Shown: positions 25,026 through 32,255 of the stretch, one piece after another
Position numbering within the stretch: position 1 is the first letter of the stretch
Layout of the letters: every line of letters begins with the position of its first letter
Source: Nocardia jejuensis NBRC 103114
Lineage (GTDB): Bacteria; Actinomycetota; Actinomycetes; Mycobacteriales; Mycobacteriaceae
Reading direction: 5' to 3'
DNA length: 57,566 nucleotides
NCBI RefSeq assembly: GCF_001613145.1
Contig: NZ_BDBU01000057.1
Span: forward strand, 1 to 57,566
Notes under the pieces: generated by a model
Database searches by the model: none
Seen by the model: only the letters and a program-made list of their open reading frames with translations
What the model was told of the DNA's origin: nothing
Program-made: the position numbers and the translations under genes

Positions 25026-25768
25026 TTCCTGTCTCCGTTCGCTGTGATCGCCGCGGGGGGCGGGGCTGTGGGTGGGGGCGGCACGTTCTCGGCGAGGCCG
25101 GTGAGCAGAATGTCGAGTCCGCGCTCCAGTTCTTCGACACCGTCGTAGGCGGCCAGATCCGAGGCGAGACCGCGCAGCAGCGGGAACTCGCCGATCGGGA
25201 GGCGGTGCAGGCCCAGGCGAAGCAGATCGGTCGGCTCTTCGGGCCGCTCGACGATCTCCTGCAGTTCGGTCAGGACGTGTCCGTAGAGGAAGCCGAACAA
25301 CGCGCGGTAGATGTGCAGGGCGTCGGAACCGGTGAAGTCCGATCTGGTCAGCAGGCTCAGGATGCGTTCCAGTGGCCGCAGCGTGCCGATCGGCCGTAAA
25401 CCGAGCGGGGTCGCCAGCGGGTGGGTGACCAGGAGCGGAACCACATTCGGGTGGTCGACGGCGATGCGCCGGAAGTCGCGCGCGATCAGGCGCAGCTGGT
25501 GCTGCCAATCCGGGTCGGAGGAGTCGACGGTGAGCTGTCCGAGCACTGTCTCGGCGACGCCGTCGAGTACCGCGGCCTTGTTCACCGCGTGCCGGTAGAG
25601 CGCCATCGGATCGCGGCCAAGGGCTTTGCCGAGGCGGCGCATGGACAGCCGTTCCACGCCGCTGTGGTCGATGATCTCGAGCGCGGCAGCCAGCACCGCC
25701 GCCCGGGTGAGTGGGCTGTTGCCGATTCGAGAGTGTTCGCTCGACGGCCCGTCACGAGTTCCGTTCAT
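25022..25768 (-). CDS. TetR-family regulator 2, paralogue of regulator 1
   Basis: 248 residues from the ATG at 25768 behind GAGAGGTG. Helix-turn-helix in LTRAAVLAAALEIIDHSGVERLSMRRLGKALGRDPMALYRHA, followed by the same C-terminal domain as regulator 1. The C-terminus is Pro-rich. It follows the small membrane gene by 28 bp, so it is likely transcribed from the operator-bearing promoter at 26064-26084, and it is coupled to DUF5994. Confidence 0.88.
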   Translation of the reverse strand: MNGTRDGPSSEHSRIGNSPLTRAAVLAAALEIIDHSGVERLSMRRLGKALGRDPMALYRHAVNKAAVLDGVAETVLGQLTVDSSDPDWQHQLRLIARDFRRIAVDHPNVVPLLVTHPLATPLGLRPIGTLRPLERILSLLTRSDFTGSDALHIYRALFGFLYGHVLTELQEIVERPEEPTDLLRLGLHRLPIGEFPLLRGLASDLAAYDGVEELERGLDILLTGLAENVPPPPTAPPPAAITANGDRK

Positions 25769-25796
25769 TCGACACCTCTCGGTGCTCGAGTATCGG

Positions 25797-26021
25797 TCAG
25801 TAATAGTGGCGGCGACCGCCGAGGCGGTGTCCCATCCGGCCGGCGAGCATGAGCGCGCCGCCGATCATCAGAACCAGCGCGCCGGCGATGTCGAAGAGGA
25901 TATTTCCGAAGAAGAATCCGGCACCCAGGAGGAGGATTCCGAGAACGATCATGAGCGTGTACCTGATTCCGGGTGCCGATGACGTGTGCCGATGCTCATC
26001 GGAGCCCTTCCCTGTGCCCAC
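25797..26021 (-). CDS. Small two-helix membrane protein
   Basis: 74 residues from a GTG at 26021 (no ATG is available in frame upstream). Two hydrophobic segments (YTLMIVLGILLLGAGFFFGNILFD and IAGALVLMIGGALMLAGRM) end in a basic GHRLGGRRHYY tail. First gene of the operon with tetR2 and DUF5994, with the shared operator 43 bp upstream. Function not recognised. Confidence 0.7.
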   Translation of the reverse strand: MGTGKGSDEHRHTSSAPGIRYTLMIVLGILLLGAGFFFGNILFDIAGALVLMIGGALMLAGRMGHRLGGRRHYY

Positions 26022-26063
26022 TGAGACGCGGGCACGTCTCCAGTAGACGCTGCGCGAGAGGCC

Positions 26064-26084
26064 ATGTCAACGTTGTAGGTCTAC
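26064..26084 (-). promoter_or_regulatory. Shared operator motif and -35 of the membrane-protein/tetR2 operon
   Basis: Minus strand: GTAGACCTACAACGTTGACA plus one base. TTGACA at its end is followed after 17 bases by TCTACT, a usable -35/-10 pair, so a bound repressor would block the promoter directly. Confidence 0.7.
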
Positions 26085-26272
26085 GTGGTTGATGGAATGG
26101 AGGGTGTCGCGGTGCCCGTCGCGGCCTTCCGGATCGACAGGCAGGCAAATCCGGGCTTCGGTGATTCCGGTCCAGGTGAAGCCGGTGGTGGCATGGCGGG
26201 TGCCGGGTCGGCAGGCTGCTCGAAAAGCCGGTTTTTCGTGGTCTACGGCTCCAATCGGTGTATGTTCATCGT

Positions 26273-26293
26273 GTAGACCTACAGTGTTGACAC
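26273..26293 (+). promoter_or_regulatory. Shared operator motif upstream of the sigma-like gene
   Basis: GTAGACCTACAGTGTTGACA plus one base, 50 bp before the sigma-like ATG. The region 26085-26272 between the two divergent sites shows nothing else convincing besides a TATGTT -10-like hexamer near 26261 and a GTCTAC half site at 26241-26246. Confidence 0.7.
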
Positions 26294-26342
26294 GAACGCT
26301 GTCGCGGTCCTGTCGGCTCCGGCCGGATTCGAGGTAGAACCG

Positions 26343-26918
26343 ATGAGTTGTCGATCGATCAACGCAACCGCCCACACGCTCGGCAAGGTGCGCCGCACCC
26401 AGGCGCTGCTCGTCGAGCTCGCCGCACTGGACCGGGCCGATGCCTGTCGAATTCCGCTGCGGAACGAGCTGATCGGGGAGTGCCCGACGGCGGCCCGGCT
26501 CGAGGAGATCCGCCGTGCGATCGACCCGGCGGTCGACACGCTGGGCGCGAGGTTGCATCGGATGCCGACCGTCACCGAGATCGCGGCCGAGCTCGGTCTC
26601 GACCGCGTCGATGTCACCAGGGCTCTGATCGTCCGCAATCTGCACCGCATCCGCTCGGCCGGGACGCCGGAAGGTGCTGTCTCCGAACCGGATCCGGATG
26701 CCAGGGACGGCGACGACATGGTCATCGAGGCGCGGATCGCGGTGTGGCCGCTGGCCCGAGCGCTGGCCGAGCGGGAACGTCAGATGCTGATCATGCGGTT
26801 GTACGATTCGCGGCGTCAGGCCGAGATCGCCGAGCAACTCGGCGTCAGTCCCGTGCAGGTCTCGCGAGTCCTGACCCGAACCCTGAACGCATTGCAGGAG
26901 AAGGCATCACCCGGCTGA
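26343..26918 (+). CDS. SigF/SigB-like sigma-factor relative lacking region 2
   Basis: 191 residues from the ATG at 26343. Region 3 (MPTVTEIAAELGLDRVDVTRAL) and region 4 with its helix-turn-helix (LAERERQMLIMRLYDSRRQAEIAEQLGVSPVQVSRVLTRTLNALQE) match the SigF/SigB group. N-terminally, IPLRNELIGE resembles the start of region 2.1, but the frame then jumps directly to the region-3 leader EEIRRAIDPAVDTLGARL. About 70 residues covering core binding and -10 recognition are missing in frame. It may act as a DNA-binding cofactor or a sigma antagonist rather than a full sigma factor. The shared TetR operator precedes it. Confidence 0.75.
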   Translation: MSCRSINATAHTLGKVRRTQALLVELAALDRADACRIPLRNELIGECPTAARLEEIRRAIDPAVDTLGARLHRMPTVTEIAAELGLDRVDVTRALIVRNLHRIRSAGTPEGAVSEPDPDARDGDDMVIEARIAVWPLARALAERERQMLIMRLYDSRRQAEIAEQLGVSPVQVSRVLTRTLNALQEKASPG

Positions 26919-26957
26919 GTCCGAGCCGACGCGTGGCAGCGGTGATCGGTTCGGGGC

Positions 26958-27323
26958 CTAGGGCGCGCCGGTCTCGGGAGGTCGATGCCGCTCCTGCCAG
27001 GAACTGGGCTGTCCGGGCCGCCATTCGCCGGGAGCCAGGGGGTTGTGGCCGTGGCGGCCGACCCGCTGTTCTCGCTCGAACTCGCGGAAGTACTCGAGCC
27101 GGATCAGCAGCAGGCCCGATGCGAAGAACACCACCGTCGCGATCGCCCCGGCGATCGCCCAGCCGTGGTAGCCGGACGCGGCCGCGATGATCGTCAGGGC
27201 GAGTGCCCCGATGCCCATCGCGCACAGGATCAGAGCTGGAAATTCGCCATGATCTTCGATGGCGTCGCCGGGATGTGGATGCCAATGTTCGCCATTTGCT
27301 TTTATCGCGGTCACTCTGACCAT
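26958..27323 (-). CDS. Two-helix membrane protein of unknown function
   Basis: 121 residues from the ATG at 27323 with GGGAGG seven bases upstream. A hydrophilic His-rich N-terminus (GEHWHPHPGDAIEDHGE) precedes two membrane helices (PALILCAMGIGALALTIIAA; WAIAGAIATVVFFASGLLLI) and a basic cytosolic tail. The His residues could bind metal. No family recognised. It converges with the sigma-like gene. Confidence 0.7.
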   Translation of the reverse strand: MVRVTAIKANGEHWHPHPGDAIEDHGEFPALILCAMGIGALALTIIAAASGYHGWAIAGAIATVVFFASGLLLIRLEYFREFEREQRVGRHGHNPLAPGEWRPGQPSSWQERHRPPETGAP

Positions 27324-27614
27324 GTCATGCCTCCCGAACAGCGGAGATTCTCGACTTAAGTCCAGGATGCGCCCGAATTCGAGATTACGCGTCGGTAGAT
27401 TCGGAAAATTTGCTGACGGCGGGTCAGGGCCCGGAAATCGGCGGTTGCCCGGGGCTGTGTCGTAACGTGCCGGCTGGTGGACTCGACACTCCGGGTGTGG
27501 ACGGTCGGTTGTCCCACGCTCGGGGTGGCCGGTCCACGCCGACAATGCACCTTCTACGCCGGCAAATGCACGCCAGTTCGCAGCCCAGCGCCCGATATGG
27601 AGTGGAGTCCGACG

Positions 27615-28145
27615 ATGAAACGCACGATCCCTTTCCTGACCGCCGCCGCAGCTCTTCTCGGCGCCGGGGCGGCAGTCACCGCCGCACCCGCGACGGCCGA
27701 TCCCGGCGGGCCCTGCCAGCTCGGGTACTCCAATGTGGAACCGCGTTCGTGCGCACAGAACAGCTTCACTCTCGCCCCGGTCCTGACCGTCGGCGACGGG
27801 ATCTGTGCCGGGATGTTCTTCACCGGCGGCACCGCGTTCGACGGTCCGCTGTACGGATACTCCGAGGCGCCCGGCGCCGAGCACTCGGTGGTCCTGCGCA
27901 TCACCCAGGGATTCTCGCCCGTCGGCGAGTGGGGGCCGCAGTTGCTGGCCTGCGACGTCACCGCAGTCGTCGACTGGCACAACCTCGACACCGGTCAGGG
28001 CGGCAGCGTGAGCCGGTTCGTCCCCGCCGGACAGCGTCTCAGCCCTGCCATTCTCGTCGCGGGCACCGGTTCCGGGCGGGTGCAACTCACGGTGCGCACC
28101 GACCGCCCCAGCATCCCGGCAAGCACGGAAGTGTTCGTGCCGTAG
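27615..28145 (+). CDS. Secreted protein of unknown function
   Basis: 176 residues from the ATG at 27615. Signal peptide MKRTIPFLTAAAALLGAGAA with cleavage near APATA-DPG. The mature part has four cysteines (CQLGYS, SCAQNS, ICAGMF, LACDVT) and beta-rich sequence, suggesting a disulfide-stabilised extracellular domain. No membrane anchor. Not recognised beyond that. Confidence 0.7.
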   Translation: MKRTIPFLTAAAALLGAGAAVTAAPATADPGGPCQLGYSNVEPRSCAQNSFTLAPVLTVGDGICAGMFFTGGTAFDGPLYGYSEAPGAEHSVVLRITQGFSPVGEWGPQLLACDVTAVVDWHNLDTGQGGSVSRFVPAGQRLSPAILVAGTGSGRVQLTVRTDRPSIPASTEVFVP

Positions 28146-28244
28146 TGGCGTGACTCGCGACCGGACCCCGATGTCACACTTGCCGGGGCTGTCTCGTCGT
28201 CTCGGTGAGTGCGGAGGATTTCCGCAGAGAACCGAGGAGCGGAC

Positions 28245-29030
28245 ATGACCACCACCAAGAAGATCGCAGTGGCCGGGGCGACCGGGCGGCTCGGCCGCCA
28301 TGTGGTCGACGTGCTGAAGGAGCAGGGCCACGAGGTGGTCGCGTTCTCCCGTGCGAACGGGGTGGACATCGAGTCCGGCGCGGGACTGCTCGAGGCGCTG
28401 AAGGGGGTCGAGGTCGTCATCGACGCGGCGAGCACCCCGTCCGCGGACAAGGACATCGCGACCGAGTTCTTCACCGCCGCGGCGAAGAACCTGTACGAGG
28501 CAGGGCTCCAGGCCGGGGTCGAGCGGCTGGTGGTGGTCTCCATCATCGGAATCGACGACACCGTAGCGGGATACAACGCCGCCAAGCTCGCCCATGAGAA
28601 GGCGCTGCTGGAAGGGCCACTGCCGGTACAGATTCTGCGCGCGGCCCAGTTCCACGAGCTCGTCGAGGTGATGATGGGCTGGGGCACTCAGGGTGAGGTG
28701 GCCTACGTGGCGAACATGAAAACCCAACTGGTCGCGGCACGTTCGGTCGCCGAGGCGCTGGTGGACCTGGCGGTGAATCCGCTGCCCGAGTCCCTGGACG
28801 CCCCGTTCCCGGAGATCGCGGGCCCGCGTGCGGAGACCATGGCGGGTGCGGCCGCACTGCTCGCCGCCCGGCGTGGCGCCCCGGCCGAGGTGCGCGAGGT
28901 GAGCGACCCGGACAACGCCGACCGCGAAATCTTCGAGGACGGAACGCTGCTGGCGAGCCCGCACGCGGTACTCGCGGGCCCGACCTTCGCCGAATGGATC
29001 GAGGCCACCGAAACCGCCGCTTCGCGATGA
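28245..29030 (+). CDS. NmrA-like SDR family NAD(P)-binding protein
   Basis: 261 residues from the ATG at 28245 with GAGGAG upstream. Rossmann motif VAGATGRLGRHVVDVLKEQGHEV at residues 9-31, then VVIDAASTPS and VERLVVVSIIGID. Atypical SDRs of this kind lack the YxxxK catalytic pair in standard spacing and often act as redox sensors or reductases; here GYNAAK gives a partial match. A perfect terminator follows. Confidence 0.82.
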   Translation: MTTTKKIAVAGATGRLGRHVVDVLKEQGHEVVAFSRANGVDIESGAGLLEALKGVEVVIDAASTPSADKDIATEFFTAAAKNLYEAGLQAGVERLVVVSIIGIDDTVAGYNAAKLAHEKALLEGPLPVQILRAAQFHELVEVMMGWGTQGEVAYVANMKTQLVAARSVAEALVDLAVNPLPESLDAPFPEIAGPRAETMAGAAALLAARRGAPAEVREVSDPDNADREIFEDGTLLASPHAVLAGPTFAEWIEATETAASR

Positions 29031-29031
29031 C

Positions 29032-29065
29032 GGTGTGTGGGCGCCGACCACGGCGCCCACACACC
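29032..29065. terminator. Bidirectional terminator after the SDR gene
   Basis: Perfect 14-bp arms 29032-29045 and 29052-29065 with a 6-base loop, between the converging SDR gene and the 64-residue gene. Confidence 0.88.
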
Positions 29066-29074
29066 GCTGCGCGT

Positions 29075-29269
29075 CTACTCCTCCCGGCCGGCGGCGTCCA
29101 GGCCGAGCATCTCGAGCAGGTAGGCACAGTCCTGCGCGTCCAGGGCGTGGCCGGCGACGGTATGGGCCGCCATCACGTTCTGTTTCTCGCACGCGATCTT
29201 TTCCGCCGCGCGTGCCGCGCTGAACTCGCTCTGCTCGTGGTTGAGGGTGGTCTGTCGTGCAGCCGTCAT
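29075..29269 (-). CDS. Small conserved actinobacterial protein
   Basis: 64 residues from the ATG at 29269 behind GGAAGTG. Helical, with SEFSAARAAEKIACEKQNVMAAHTV and ALDAQDCAYLLEMLGLDA; two cysteines. A terminator lies just past its stop, which supports expression. Similar small helical proteins occur in other Nocardia by recollection; function unknown. Confidence 0.65.
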   Translation of the reverse strand: MTAARQTTLNHEQSEFSAARAAEKIACEKQNVMAAHTVAGHALDAQDCAYLLEMLGLDAAGREE

Positions 29270-29487
29270 TGAGCACTTCCCGCCGATAGCATCGGATCAC
29301 CGAAACCGAATGACTCGGGCCGACTGCTTCCGACGCTCACCATACGGCGTACGGGTTTCTCGATCGCGGTCCGTACCGAAAGTCGATCTTTCCCCGGCGC
29401 GTCGGGACGGCCGATCGGCCGTCGGCAGGGGCGGGTGGTGTCCGACAGGTCCCGTCGCGCCTGTCTCCCGTGTGGGAGGCTGGACAG

Positions 29488-31581
29488 GTGAACCGATTGG
29501 CTGATGCGACCTCGCCCTACCTGCGCCAGCACGCCGGCAATCCGGTTGATTGGCGGGAGTGGGATGCCGCGGCGCTGGCCGAGGCGGCCGAGCGCGATGT
29601 GCCGATCCTGCTGTCCATCGGGTACGCCTCCTGCCACTGGTGCCATGTGATGGCGCACGAATCGTTCGAGGACCAGGCCACCGCGGCGCTGATGAACGAG
29701 CATTTCGTCTGCATCAAGGTGGATCGGGAGGAGCGGCCCGATCTGGATGCGGTCTATATGAACGCGACCGTGGCCATGACGGGCCAGGGCGGGTGGCCGA
29801 TGACGTGCTTCCTGACGCCCGAGGGGGAGCCGTTCTACTGCGGGACGTACTACCCGAAGACGGCTCGGCACGGGATGCCGTCGTTCACGCAGCTGTTGAC
29901 CGCGGTGAACGAGACCTGGGTGAATCGGCGGGACGAGGTGGATGACGCCGCGGCACAGGTGGGAAACGCGTTGCGGCAGCAGACGGCCGGGCTGCCGGAG
30001 GGCTCGGTGCAGCTGGGAGCGGAGTTGCTCGCGCACGCGGTGAACACGGTGCGCAAGGATGTGGATCGCGAACACGGCGGGTTCGGGGGCGCGCCGAAGT
30101 TTCCGCCGACCGCTCTGCTGGAGGGCTTGCTCAGGGAATACGAGCGGGTGGGGGATGACGCTGCGCGGGAGGCGGTTTCGTTCACCGCCTCGGCCATGGC
30201 GCGGGGCGGGATCTACGACCAGCTGCGGGGCGGGTTCGCCCGTTACTCGGTGGACGCGGCGTGGGTGGTGCCGCACTTCGAGAAGATGCTCTACGACAAC
30301 GCGCAACTGGTGCGGTTCTACTCGCATCTCGCGCGTCGGGACTCCGATGCCGCGCAGGTCGTACCGCACGATCCCATGCAGCGGGCCGGCGGTCCGGAAT
30401 CGTTGGCGCTGCGGGTGACTCGCGAGACCGTGCAGTTCCTGCTGGCTGATCTGGGCACCGAGCAGGGCGGATTCGCCTCGGCGCTGGATGCCGACACGCA
30501 CCTCGAACCGGGGCAGCCCGGGGTGGAGGGCGCGACCTACGTGTGGACACCCGCCGAGCTGAACGGGATACTCGGCGCGCTCGACGGGGCTTGGGCCGCA
30601 GAGTTCTTCGGGGTCACCACCGCGGGAACATTCGAGCACGGCACGTCGGTGCTGACCCGGTACGCCGATCCCGACCCAGCCGATCATGAACGGCTGGAAC
30701 GTATTCGGACCGCTCTGAGCGCGGCGCGGGAGTTGCGGCCGCAGCCGGAGCGGGACGACAAGGTCGTCACCGCGTGGAACGGTATGGCGATAGCGGCGCT
30801 CGCCGAGGCCGGGGCCGCCCACGGACACCCGGAATGGATCGAGGCCGCCGTGCGGTGCGCCCGATTCCTCCTCGACGTGCACGTCGCCGACGGGCGGGTC
30901 TGCCGAGCCTCACTCGGCGGCGCGGCCGGTACCGCTCAGGGCGTGCTCGAGGATTACGCCTGGCTCACAATCGGTTTGCTCGCCCTGCATCAGACCTCCG
31001 AGGGCGACTGGCTGGCCGAGGCGCAACGCATCCTCGACGCGGCCGTCACCCATTTCGCCGACGCGGAGAACCCCGGCAGCTGGTTCGACACCGCGGCGGA
31101 CGCCGAAACCCTCGTTACCCGCCCACGTGACCCGCTGGACGGCGCCACTCCCGCAGGCGCCTCGGTGCTCGCGGAAGCTCTGCTCACCGCCTCGACTCTC
31201 GCGGATCCGGACCGCGCCACGCACTACCGGGACCTGGCCGACCGCACCCTGGAACGCGGGGCGATACTGCTCGCCCGAGCCCCTCGCTCGGCGGGGAACT
31301 GGCTCGCGGTAGCCGAGTCCGCCCTGCGTGGTCCCATCCAAATCGCCATAGCCACAACGAAAGACGCCTCGGTCGACGAGTCCCCGACGCTGCTGGCCGC
31401 GGCCCGCACGGCAGCCCCGGGCGGCGCTGTCATCGTGTCCGGCGAACCGAACTCCCAACCCATGCTGGCCGACCGGCCGCCGGTGAACGGTGTACCGGCG
31501 GCCTACGTGTGCCGGGGCACGGTCTGCGACCTTCCGGTCACGACCGTCGAGGCCCTCCGCGCGGCCCTGCTGCCGGACTGA
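29488..31581 (+). CDS. DUF255 thioredoxin-fold protein (YyaL/SSP411, Rv1084-like)
   Basis: 697 residues from the GTG at 29488 behind GGGAGG. N-terminal DUF255 thioredoxin-like domain with NRLADATSPYLRQHAGNPVDW and the redox motif CHWC in YASCHWCHVMAHESFED, then QGGWPMTCFLTPEGEPFYCGTYYP. The rest is an (alpha/alpha)6 barrel of the six-hairpin glycosidase type (FGGAPKFPPTALLEGLLREY; KMLYDNAQLVRFYS). It is the Rv1084 counterpart and marks where the conserved scaffold resumes. Its 3' end overlaps the converging gene by 79 bp. Confidence 0.88.
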   Translation: MNRLADATSPYLRQHAGNPVDWREWDAAALAEAAERDVPILLSIGYASCHWCHVMAHESFEDQATAALMNEHFVCIKVDREERPDLDAVYMNATVAMTGQGGWPMTCFLTPEGEPFYCGTYYPKTARHGMPSFTQLLTAVNETWVNRRDEVDDAAAQVGNALRQQTAGLPEGSVQLGAELLAHAVNTVRKDVDREHGGFGGAPKFPPTALLEGLLREYERVGDDAAREAVSFTASAMARGGIYDQLRGGFARYSVDAAWVVPHFEKMLYDNAQLVRFYSHLARRDSDAAQVVPHDPMQRAGGPESLALRVTRETVQFLLADLGTEQGGFASALDADTHLEPGQPGVEGATYVWTPAELNGILGALDGAWAAEFFGVTTAGTFEHGTSVLTRYADPDPADHERLERIRTALSAARELRPQPERDDKVVTAWNGMAIAALAEAGAAHGHPEWIEAAVRCARFLLDVHVADGRVCRASLGGAAGTAQGVLEDYAWLTIGLLALHQTSEGDWLAEAQRILDAAVTHFADAENPGSWFDTAADAETLVTRPRDPLDGATPAGASVLAEALLTASTLADPDRATHYRDLADRTLERGAILLARAPRSAGNWLAVAESALRGPIQIAIATTKDASVDESPTLLAAARTAAPGGAVIVSGEPNSQPMLADRPPVNGVPAAYVCRGTVCDLPVTTVEALRAALLPD

Positions 31582-32042
31582 TTTCGGAAGTAGGTTCGTG
31601 CGCTGAGCATGGCGGGGAGCGCGATCAGGACCGTGATGACGTGTACGGCGCGGCAGGCGGCGATCGCCCACGAGGTGAAAGTCCGGCCGTCGAAGAGATC
31701 GCCTTCGGCGGAGGTCACGGCGGCGATCGGCTCGATCAGGAGCGACGCCAGGCCGAGGGTTCCGAGACCGAGCACGAGAGTGGTTCGGGCCCAGGGCTTT
31801 CCGTTTGCCATCCGGAAGGACACCGCGAGTACCGCGAGGTAGACGGTGCCTCGGATGAGGAGGGCGGTGAGTAGTTCGCCGGGTCCGGCACTGTCCTCGC
31901 GGACCGCGATCGTCATGTGCAGCAACGTTTCCGCGACGCCGGCCAGCAGCGCCAGAACGATCATGCCGAAGGCGAGGGTCACCGCGCGGGGACGTGCTGG
32001 TGTGGCCGCTGAGAGCTGACCGAGAGGTCCACGAGGGTGCAT
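31503..32042 (-). CDS. Four-helix integral membrane protein
   Basis: 179 residues from an ATG at 32042 without a good ribosome site; a GTG at the VTLAFGMIV segment is possible. Four hydrophobic stretches (VTLAFGMIVLALLAGVAETLL, LIRGTVYLAVLAVSF, TTLVLGLGTLGLASLLI, CRAVHVITVLIALPAM) and a basic tail. No family recognised. Its last 79 bp overlap the end of the DUF255 gene on the other strand. Confidence 0.65.
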   Translation of the reverse strand: MHPRGPLGQLSAATPARPRAVTLAFGMIVLALLAGVAETLLHMTIAVREDSAGPGELLTALLIRGTVYLAVLAVSFRMANGKPWARTTLVLGLGTLGLASLLIEPIAAVTSAEGDLFDGRTFTSWAIAACRAVHVITVLIALPAMLSARTYFRNQSGSRAARRASTVVTGRSQTVPRHT

Positions 32043-32255
32043 ACCTGGACTGTGCCGTCGAGAACCAGATCCCCGAATCACCCTCGAGTAGCATCCGGCC
32101 CTGCGACTCCGGTACGCCCCGGGGCCGCACCCGGATAATCCGTTGCCGCAGCGTGCGGGCGGTTCTACAGTCCGGAAGTTGTGTGTACTTCGTATTTTCA
32201 CTTGCTGCGAGTGGCCGACCATCGGGACCTATCCGCGACAGTGCGGGCGGAATGA

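Noticed and set aside
26085..26276. A 63-codon frame between the divergent operators
   Set aside because: It begins inside one operator and ends at the other, and its composition is Gly/Arg-biased; regulatory DNA is the simpler reading.
26958..29300. A 780-codon open frame on the minus strand
   Set aside because: Only its last 121 codons look like protein and have a ribosome site; the rest is antisense of the SDR and secreted-protein genes.
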